DNA of 41,572 nt, from contig NZ_QUIV01000010.1 in assembly GCF_003480315.1 (NCBI RefSeq), positions 70,343 through 111,914 on the forward strand. The letters are read 5' to 3'. The notes beneath the pieces were generated by a model. The model did no database searches. It saw only the letters and a program-made list of their open reading frames with translations, and was not told where the DNA came from. The stretch comes from Clostridium sp. AM33-3. GTDB lineage: Bacteria; Bacillota; Clostridia; Lachnospirales; Lachnospiraceae. Positions 35,492 to 41,572 of the stretch are shown piece by piece. Position 1 is the stretch's first letter. Each line of letters begins with the position of its first letter. A program made the position numbers and the translations under genes.

Positions 35492-35568
35492 AAACCCCAA
35501 AAGATGTAACGTTGCCGATCGCCAAATTTGAAATCTGGCTTTTCGCAATGATACATGTTCCGGGGTTT
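35492..35568. terminator. Bidirectional rod-like terminator between the AraC gene and argH
   Basis: AAACCCC (35492-35498) pairs with GGGGTTT (35562-35568). Inside, ATGTAACGTTGC pairs imperfectly with GCAATGATACAT, and GCCA with TGGC near the apex. T or A runs flank the stem on both sides. It serves both convergent genes. Confidence 0.7.
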
Positions 35569-35588
35569 TCCGTTATAGGACTATTCCA

Positions 35589-36959
35589 TTATTTTAACTG
35601 CTCTTTATAAATTGCAATCACATTCTTCATGGCTTCCTGTCCAGGAGCACCGATGGTGGTTCTCTTCTCGACACAGGTCTTCATGCTGATTGCTTCGTAA
35701 ACATCTTCCTCAAATACCGGGCTGATCGCCTTGAATTCCTCTAACGTCATGTCATCCAGTGCAATGCCCTTATCGATGCAGAACAGCACCAGCTGGCCTA
35801 CAATCCCGTGCGCATCGCGGAACGGAACACCGTGATTTACCAGATAGTCAGCAGCATCGGTCGCGTTAGTGAATCCGTTCTTTGCGCTTGCCTCCATGAC
35901 TTCTTTATTAAATGTCATGGTGGAGATCATGCCGGTAAACAGAGCCAGGCAGCCTTTCACGGTATCGATGGCGTCAAAGGTCAGCTCCTTATCTTCCTGC
36001 ATGTCCTTATCGTATGCTAACGGGATTCCCTTCATGGTGGTGAGGATCGATACCAGAGCTCCGTAGACACGTCCGGTCTTGCCGCGTACCAGCTCGGCGA
36101 TATCCGGATTCTTCTTCTGCGGCATGATGCTGCTGCCGGTGCTGTAAGCGTCATCGATCTCTACAAAACGGTACTCGTTGCTGTTCCAGATGATGATTTC
36201 CTCAGAGAAACGGCTTAAATGCATGGCAATGGTGGACAGGGCAGATAACAGCTCGATGACGTAATCGCGGTCGGATACGGAATCCATGCTGTTTAAGGTC
36301 GGTCCGTCAAAGCCAAGCAGCTCTGCGGTATATGCGCGGTCAAGCGGATAGGTGGTGCCAGCCAGGGCGCCGGAGCCCAGCGGGCAATAGTTCATGCGCT
36401 TGCGGATGTCATGCAGGCGGCTTCTGTCGCGGGAGAACATCTCAAAATAAGCGCCCATATGATGAGCCAGGGTAACCGGCTGTGCCTTCTGCAGATGGGT
36501 AAAGCCCGGCATATAGGTGTCGATATTGGCTTCCATGATCTTTAACAGCTCTTCTAACAGGTTCTTGACCAGAACATCAATCTCATCGATCTCGTCGCGG
36601 CAATAAAGCTTCATATCCAGAGCAACCTGGTCATTTCTGCTGCGGCCTGTGTGAAGACGCTTGCCGGCATCGCCGATGCGCTCGATCAGGTTTGCCTCCA
36701 CGAAGGAATGAATATCCTCGTGTTCTTTGGTAAATACCAGTTTTCCGGACTCAATATCAGCCAGAATGCTGTTCAGTCCGTCAATGATGGCTTTCCGGTC
36801 ATTCTCAGAAACAATGCCCTGCTTGGCCAGCATCGTCACATGGGCAATGCTGCCCTGGATATCCTGATGATAAAACTTCTGATCAAAAGACAATGACTCG
36901 TTAAAATTGTGTACCAGCTGATTTTCCTCTTTTGTGAAGCGTCCGCCCCATAATTTCAT
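35589..36959 (-). CDS. argH: Argininosuccinate lyase
   Basis: A 456-residue enzyme of the fumarase/aspartase superfamily that splits argininosuccinate into arginine and fumarate. It starts with the typical MKLWGGRFTKE, contains HTGRSRNDQVALDMKLY and HLQKAQPVTLAHH, and carries the superfamily signature GSSIMPQKKNPD with the catalytic-loop serine. The start at 36959 has an AGGAG site nine bases upstream; a longer frame adds eleven atypical residues. No argG or other arginine gene is adjacent. It follows yfhO by 58 bases in the same direction and may share its transcript. Confidence 0.96.
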   Translation of the reverse strand: MKLWGGRFTKEENQLVHNFNESLSFDQKFYHQDIQGSIAHVTMLAKQGIVSENDRKAIIDGLNSILADIESGKLVFTKEHEDIHSFVEANLIERIGDAGKRLHTGRSRNDQVALDMKLYCRDEIDEIDVLVKNLLEELLKIMEANIDTYMPGFTHLQKAQPVTLAHHMGAYFEMFSRDRSRLHDIRKRMNYCPLGSGALAGTTYPLDRAYTAELLGFDGPTLNSMDSVSDRDYVIELLSALSTIAMHLSRFSEEIIIWNSNEYRFVEIDDAYSTGSSIMPQKKNPDIAELVRGKTGRVYGALVSILTTMKGIPLAYDKDMQEDKELTFDAIDTVKGCLALFTGMISTMTFNKEVMEASAKNGFTNATDAADYLVNHGVPFRDAHGIVGQLVLFCIDKGIALDDMTLEEFKAISPVFEEDVYEAISMKTCVEKRTTIGAPGQEAMKNVIAIYKEQLK

Positions 36960-37017
36960 AATGTTAGTCTCCTCTTCTTGTATTTCTATCATATTTTACA
37001 ACACAGTGTGCTGCAGG

Positions 37018-39918
37018 TTACCTTTCATCCGTCTCGTCCCGGTAACGGCGGAAGAAATATCCGCCTGCCGCAATCAGAGCCAGACACATGGCACTGACCG
37101 CCGAAACAACAGCACCCGGGATCAGTCCGTTCGGCGTATATTTCATAGCCACTGTATGAGGTCCCGGTGTAAGCCTGATACTCACAAAGGAATCCAGAAT
37201 TTTTTCCGTTTCCTGTTCTTTTCCGTCTACAAGAACCTTCCACCCTGTATCGTACGGGATAGTCGTAAACAGCCAGCCCTCCTGATCGCAGGAAATACTT
37301 CCCTCCAGGGATGTGTCGGTCCAGCTCGTCAGCTTCCATGGATGCGCGGATAATTTCGCAGCTACAGAGCCGAGGCCATTCTCTGAGAAACGGTACACAT
37401 CTGCCCACATTTCTTCGTTGCTGTCCTCTGCCGTCAGTGTCACCATCTCTCCGGCCGCACAGTAACCAAGCTCCAGCAGGTATCCCCGGTCCACGTTGGT
37501 AAAGGTCTTTGTTCCCTTCCAGGTTGTAGCTGTGACTTTTTCAATCTTTTTATTTCCAACATAGGCATAATACTCACCCCCGGTTTTCGGGGTAAAGGTC
37601 AGATCACTGCCTTCTGTTCCGGTGTCCATGACCAGCTCCAGCACCTGCTCTGCCCCAAGGGCATCGGACAGGCTGTTCTGCACATCGGCCGGATTGCCGG
37701 TCTCCAGATTCCAGCGGGATTCAAAATCAGAATCCACATAAAAGCCCACAGGCAGGGTGTAATTGTTCTGGTACAGCCAGATGCCGTCCTGTTCTCCCAC
37801 TGCAGTCCGCAGCGTGGTATCCTCCGGCTTTTCCGAATAAATACCATACTTCACAGAAAACAGGGCATCGATGAGCGGTGTACCGCCTGTGATGCTGTAG
37901 GCGTTGGTAGAGCTTTCACAGCCCAGCTTTTTAAAGAGCGCCGACAAATCGGCATTGGCCGTGGAAGAAAACAGGGAAACTGACGGAAAATGCATCCACG
38001 CTCCGTCATTTTTTGTTTTTCTGGATACCTTTTCCATACGAAAGAAGCTGTCGTTCGGCTGAACGGAATCCACAAGCTGTTCCACTGCCTCATTATCCTC
38101 GGTATAAGCAGTACGGCTGGTCGTTGGCACGCTGGTCACCGCAGTATTAACCGCAGCCTCAATCGAAACGACCGCCAACGCATAAAACAATGCCGGAAAA
38201 TAATAGCGTTCTCCCTTCTGATAAAGGGCAATCGCTCCCAGATACAGTGCCAAAAACAGAATTGCCACATAATACACAATAAAATGGAAATGATCTTCCG
38301 TTACCAGCTTCTGTGCCAGCAGCACAAAGACCACCGCTCCGGCAAATGCCGCAGTCACATGCTTCCATGGCGTTTCCCGCAGATTCATGTAGGCCCGGTA
38401 GCAGACAAACAGCACCAGAAAAATATAGATGTAGGACTGTCTGCAGGGCAGGCTGTTCGGATAATGAAAGCCATGCCAGATAAAGTTGAGTATATTGAAG
38501 GAAAAGCTTGCAAAAAAGAATAACAGCATCACACAGTAAACCGCTTTTTCCTTCGCTGGAATCCGTTTGCACAGCAAATACAGGATAAAGAACATCAGTA
38601 CAGCCACGCCACAGTACACATTCGGCCAGTGATCCAGGCCTATTTCCGTCTCAACGTTGCCGATGTGACGGGCAATCATGTCAAAAATCGGGAAATACTG
38701 GGAAAAGGTCTTCGGAAAACTCACATCGCCCGATGCCGTCATCTGCAGGGCAAAAATTTCCGGAAGCAGCACCACCGCTGCCAGGCCTCCCGCCAGCAAA
38801 GAATACACGGCAAACTGAAAGCCGCGGCCAATGAATTTCTCCCAGTGCATCTCCTCATCCAGCACCAGCAGGGCTATGAAATACAGCACCATAAAAATGC
38901 AGGTCATGATGGAGATATAATAATTGGAAAGGATCGACAATCCAAGGGTAATGCAGTACAGCATTCCCTTTCCGTCTTTTACCAAGTGCTCCAGTCCCAG
39001 CACGATAAGTGGGAACAGGATGATGCAGTCCAGCCACATGATGTTCCAGCTGTAGGCTGCCATATAACCGGATAAAGCATAAAAAATACCGAAAAAGGCA
39101 ACGCCGAAATCACGGGTACGGCAGTGCTTTCTCAAATAGTACGCCATGGTCAGGCCGCTAAGACCAATTTTGAATACGATCTGACAGGTCATAAACTCAA
39201 TGACCAGTCCTTTCGGACACAAAATCAGAAGCCAGTTAAATGGGCTTGCCAGGTAATAGGCATATAAAGCTGAAAAGTTCACGCCCATACCAACATCCCA
39301 GCTGTACAACAGACTGCCTCCGTGGGTCAGCTTATACTGGAACTCCGAAAAGAACGGTGCATACTGATGGTACATATCCGTGCGCAGAAAGGTTTCCTCT
39401 CCAAACGGGAAAATGCCCCGCTGCACAAAGATGATCAGCATGATAACCATCGGAATGACGAATGCTGCGATCAGGGCATCCGCGGAGTGAAGCAGGCCTT
39501 CATCCTCCTGCCTGCACAGACGCTTTTTTGCGCGTTTTTCCGACCGGGAAGCATAATGCGTTTTTATTTTCCGCATCCTTGCCGGTTCCGATGTTTCCGT
39601 CTCCGGTTCTGAGTTCTGCGGTTCTCGTCTTTGCAGCTCCGGTTCTGGTCCCTGTGGCTCTCGTCTTTGTAAATCCGGCTCCTCCGGTTCTGGTCCTTTC
39701 GACTCTCGCCTTTGCAGCTCCGGCTCCTGCTGCTGACCAGCCTCTTTTTCCCGCTGTGCCTCCACTCTCGCCACCGCTGTTTCCATTTCTTCCAGCAAAT
39801 CCGCTACACTTCCGCTATTCTTCGGAAATGTGCCTCTTTCTTCTTCCATCATAAGCAGATCCTCTAGTTCTCTCGTAATACAGGCGACTTTCCCGCTTTG
39901 CATGCTGCAGCTCAACAT
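37018..39918 (-). CDS. YfhO-family membrane glycosyltransferase-like protein with a repetitive N-terminal extension
   Basis: A 966-residue polytopic protein. The first 130 residues are polar and contain Glu/Pro/Arg-rich repeats (39604-39726). The first membrane helix is near 137-158, and the loop after it holds FLRTDMYHQYAPFFSEFQYKL, a conserved YfhO segment with the acidic residues expected of a GT-C-like active site. About a dozen helices follow, then an extracellular beta-rich domain (about 640-920) and a last helix near the C-terminus. In Bacillus and Listeria, YfhO transfers sugar to lipoteichoic acid with CsbB and GtcA. It follows gtrA by 11 bases. The start at 39918 has AAGGAG; Met23 is a possible alternative. 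Confidence 0.85.
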   Translation of the reverse strand: MLSCSMQSGKVACITRELEDLLMMEEERGTFPKNSGSVADLLEEMETAVARVEAQREKEAGQQQEPELQRRESKGPEPEEPDLQRREPQGPEPELQRREPQNSEPETETSEPARMRKIKTHYASRSEKRAKKRLCRQEDEGLLHSADALIAAFVIPMVIMLIIFVQRGIFPFGEETFLRTDMYHQYAPFFSEFQYKLTHGGSLLYSWDVGMGVNFSALYAYYLASPFNWLLILCPKGLVIEFMTCQIVFKIGLSGLTMAYYLRKHCRTRDFGVAFFGIFYALSGYMAAYSWNIMWLDCIILFPLIVLGLEHLVKDGKGMLYCITLGLSILSNYYISIMTCIFMVLYFIALLVLDEEMHWEKFIGRGFQFAVYSLLAGGLAAVVLLPEIFALQMTASGDVSFPKTFSQYFPIFDMIARHIGNVETEIGLDHWPNVYCGVAVLMFFILYLLCKRIPAKEKAVYCVMLLFFFASFSFNILNFIWHGFHYPNSLPCRQSYIYIFLVLFVCYRAYMNLRETPWKHVTAAFAGAVVFVLLAQKLVTEDHFHFIVYYVAILFLALYLGAIALYQKGERYYFPALFYALAVVSIEAAVNTAVTSVPTTSRTAYTEDNEAVEQLVDSVQPNDSFFRMEKVSRKTKNDGAWMHFPSVSLFSSTANADLSALFKKLGCESSTNAYSITGGTPLIDALFSVKYGIYSEKPEDTTLRTAVGEQDGIWLYQNNYTLPVGFYVDSDFESRWNLETGNPADVQNSLSDALGAEQVLELVMDTGTEGSDLTFTPKTGGEYYAYVGNKKIEKVTATTWKGTKTFTNVDRGYLLELGYCAAGEMVTLTAEDSNEEMWADVYRFSENGLGSVAAKLSAHPWKLTSWTDTSLEGSISCDQEGWLFTTIPYDTGWKVLVDGKEQETEKILDSFVSIRLTPGPHTVAMKYTPNGLIPGAVVSAVSAMCLALIAAGGYFFRRYRDETDER
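39604..39726 (-). repeat. In-frame repeats in the YfhO N-terminus
   Basis: Three copies of LQRRE at residues 68, 83 and 95, joined by Glu/Pro/Gly linkers (PEPE, GPEPE). The DNA copies are similar enough to expand or shrink by slippage, while keeping the frame. The segment is predicted disordered and cytosolic. Confidence 0.75.
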
Positions 39919-39929
39919 TTTCTCCTTAC

Positions 39930-40352
39930 TTACGATTCTTTTTTTCTAAAAATAAACCATTTGCTGAAGATGTAGTTCAGCACCAGAGAAATTGCCGACA
40001 CTACAATCTTACAGATGAAATCCTGTCTGATTCCCAATCCGTCTACCATAACAATCATAGCCACCATGGTAAACGCACCCGTAGCGGCCCGGCAGGCTAC
40101 AAAAGGCACAAACTCCGCCCATACCTTCTTCGGATGCAGATCAAAGCTGGCAAACACAAACAGCTTATTTGTCACAAAGGCAAACAATACTGCCGCCGCC
40201 CAAGATCCCGCTGTTGCTGCCCTGTAGTCAATCCCGAGACGACGCATATACCAATAGCTGATCCAGTCCACCAGCGTTGTCAGTACGCCAAAAATCAGGT
40301 AGGAAATCGTCTCCCGATTTACGAGTTTCTTCCATATTTTATCTATCATCAT
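39930..40352 (-). CDS. GtrA-like membrane protein (putative flippase)
   Basis: A 140-residue protein with four hydrophobic segments, beginning ISYLIFGVLTTLVDWISYWYM, then WAAAVLFAFVTNKLFVF, and ending VVSAISLVLNYIFSKWFIFRKKES, the standard GtrA pattern. Family members are thought to move undecaprenyl-phosphate-linked sugars across the membrane. The start at 40352 matches the usual MIxKIWKKL N-terminus and has GGAGAA upstream; a longer frame opens at a TTG and enters the promoter region. It is first in the gtrA-yfhO operon. The GT2 enzyme that usually makes the lipid-linked sugar is absent here. Confidence 0.87.
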   Translation of the reverse strand: MMIDKIWKKLVNRETISYLIFGVLTTLVDWISYWYMRRLGIDYRAATAGSWAAAVLFAFVTNKLFVFASFDLHPKKVWAEFVPFVACRAATGAFTMVAMIVMVDGLGIRQDFICKIVVSAISLVLNYIFSKWFIFRKKES

Positions 40353-40419
40353 GTTCTCCATTTTCCGCTGCTGCGATGCCTTTTCCGACCGGCATTCCAA
40401 CGGCAGTTACATATGCCCC

Positions 40420-40448
40420 ATTATAGGGCACGAAGCCGGAATTGTAAA
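40420..40448 (-). promoter_or_regulatory. Promoter of the gtrA-yfhO operon
   Basis: Minus-strand TTTACA, a 17-base spacer and a perfect TATAAT. The -10 sits inside a palindrome (TGCCC, TATAATG, GGGCA), which could be an operator. Confidence 0.75.
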
Positions 40449-40498
40449 GCAGTCCCCGTATCGTCAAAAAAATTTTATAAGTTTTTTTAATAAAAGAC

Positions 40499-40527
40499 TT
40501 GCTATTTATTTGTTTTGCGTATATTCT
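40499..40527 (+). promoter_or_regulatory. Promoter for purC
   Basis: TTGCTA, a 17-base spacer and TATTCT (an alternative TATATT lies two bases earlier). A small hairpin follows in the leader (CTGTCTGC with GCAGGCAG, around 40539-40558). No purine riboswitch was recognised. Confidence 0.5.
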
Positions 40528-40611
40528 ATTACCAGAAGCTGTCTGCATCCGCAGGCAGTCCCCACAACCAAAACTCTACAGTAAAAAATTTATCCACAGC
40601 GAGGTATGAAG

Positions 40612-41475
40612 ATGAAACCTGTTAAAGAAGGAAAGGTACGCGAAATCTATGACAACGGTGACAGCCTGATCATGGTGGCCACTGACCGCATCAGCTGCTT
40701 TGATGTGATTCTCCACAACACAGTAACCAATAAAGGCAAAGTTCTGACCCAGATGTCCAAATTCTGGTTCAATCTCACCCAGGACATCCTGCCGAACCAT
40801 ATGATCACCACCGACGTAAAGGAAATGCCGGAATACTTCCAATCCCCGGAATTTGATGGCAAGACCATGATGTGCCGGAAGCTGACCATGCTTCCTCTCG
40901 AGTGCATCGTCCGCGGCTACATCACCGGAAGCGGCTGGGCAAGCTACAAGGAAAACGGTACCGCAAACGGTGTCAAACTGCCGGAGGGCTTACAGAAATC
41001 CCAGAAACTGCCGGAGCCTATCTATACTCCTTCCACAAAAGCAGAGATCGGTGACCACGACGAAAACATCACCTACGAACAGAGCATTGATCACCTGGAG
41101 AAATACTTCCCGGGCAAGGGTGCAGAGTACGCTGCAAAGCTTCGCGACTGCACCATCGCTCTTTACAAAAAGTGCGCAGACTATGCTTACAGTCATGGAA
41201 TCATCATTGCTGATACCAAATTTGAGTTCGGCCTCGATGAGAACGGCAACATCGTTATCGGTGATGAGATGCTTACCCCGGACAGCTCCCGTTTCTGGCC
41301 GGTAGAAGGCTACGAAGTTGGTCACAGCCAGCCATCCTTCGACAAGCAGTTCGCACGCGACTGGCTCACATCCCATCCGGGCAACGACTGGACTCTTCCG
41401 AAGGACGTTGTTCAGAAAACCATCGATAAATATCTTCAGAGCTATGAAATGCTCACCGGAGAAAAGCTGAAATAA
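40612..41475 (+). CDS. purC: SAICAR synthetase (phosphoribosylaminoimidazole-succinocarboxamide synthase)
   Basis: A 287-residue ATP-dependent ligase that joins aspartate to CAIR in purine synthesis. It is of the longer, yeast Ade1-like form. Landmarks are EGKVREIYDNGDSLIMVATDRISCFDV at the N-terminus, LECIVRGYITGSGWASY in the middle, and IIIADTKFEFGLD and IGDEMLTPDSSRFW near the active site. The start at 40612 places GAGG seven bases upstream; the ATG two codons earlier would be too close. Other pur genes are not in the window. The last two codons and the stop (CTG AAA TAA) are shared with the HD gene as part of the dispersed repeat. Confidence 0.95.
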   Translation: MKPVKEGKVREIYDNGDSLIMVATDRISCFDVILHNTVTNKGKVLTQMSKFWFNLTQDILPNHMITTDVKEMPEYFQSPEFDGKTMMCRKLTMLPLECIVRGYITGSGWASYKENGTANGVKLPEGLQKSQKLPEPIYTPSTKAEIGDHDENITYEQSIDHLEKYFPGKGAEYAAKLRDCTIALYKKCADYAYSHGIIIADTKFEFGLDENGNIVIGDEMLTPDSSRFWPVEGYEVGHSQPSFDKQFARDWLTSHPGNDWTLPKDVVQKTIDKYLQSYEMLTGEKLK

Positions 41476-41572
41476 AAATATTGAGACGGAACCACTAAAA
41501 GGTCCGAAGTTCTGGAAACCGCGTACAGAAACGCAGAAACGGTGGAATTTTGCGCTTTGTTCACTGCGCCGC
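41467..41572 (+). repeat. Structured hairpin repeat, right partial copy (element A)
   Basis: This is 104 of 106 bases identical, without gaps, to 108-213 in reverse complement. It begins in the last codons of purC and runs off the right window edge, so only the first strand of the hairpin is seen. The two copies are therefore inverted with respect to each other and enclose the whole window. Confidence 0.9.

Overview
The window looks like chromosomal DNA from an anaerobic gut clostridium, most likely family Lachnospiraceae. The evidence is a six-gene Rnf ion-pumping complex in the clostridial order C-D-G-E-A-B, an hrcA-grpE-dnaK-dnaJ stress operon under a perfect CIRCE element, strong AGGAGG-type ribosome binding sites, consensus sigma-A promoters, roughly balanced base composition, and lipoprotein and 3D-domain secreted proteins of Gram-positive type. 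No rRNA, tRNA, CRISPR array, phage gene or transposase was seen.

Layout. 1-3300: an HD-domain nucleotidase-like gene, a divergent PfkB sugar kinase (2-keto-3-deoxygluconate kinase type), a beta-carbonic anhydrase and a GNAT acetyltransferase. 3300-9170: a complete oligopeptide/dipeptide ABC importer (oppABCDF) on the minus strand, with a structured leader. 9170-9900: mostly non-coding, with two possible very small genes. 9900-13350: fucO-type lactaldehyde reductase, a TetR-type regulator and an rRNA cytosine methyltransferase. 13350-13750: a highly structured repeat element between convergent genes. 13755-20545: an AzgA-type purine permease and the rnfCDGEAB operon with its promoter and a candidate Rex operator. 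20545-24480: an AT-rich stretch with a MarR regulator, a PatB/MalY-type aminotransferase and an AGCS sodium/amino-acid symporter. 24530-29680: the heat-shock operon. 29760-30720: a secreted 3D-domain protein. 30746-35490: a SLC13-type permease, an esterase and a mandelate-racemase-family dehydratase, divergent from an AraC regulator. 35590-41475: argH, a GtrA-YfhO membrane pair, and purC.

How the parts work together. Rnf couples ferredoxin oxidation to NAD+ reduction and ion pumping, and FucO disposes of reducing equivalents. The SLC13-esterase-dehydratase operon probably imports and processes a sugar acid or its ester; the KDG-type kinase at the left end could act further down such a pathway, although it is not in the same operon. 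The GtrA-YfhO pair points to glycosylation of a cell-surface polymer.

The most unusual feature is a family of long hairpin elements placed directly against stop codons. One partial copy lies at each end of the window in inverted orientation (108-213 and 41467-41572, 104 of 106 bases identical). A divergent relative fills the gap between the rlmI-like gene and the purine permease (about 13365-13735). Within the family, flanking bases are conserved while a helix has changed on both strands, which suggests a structure under selection. Because both window ends fall inside near-identical repeats, the window may be a draft contig that broke at a multicopy element.
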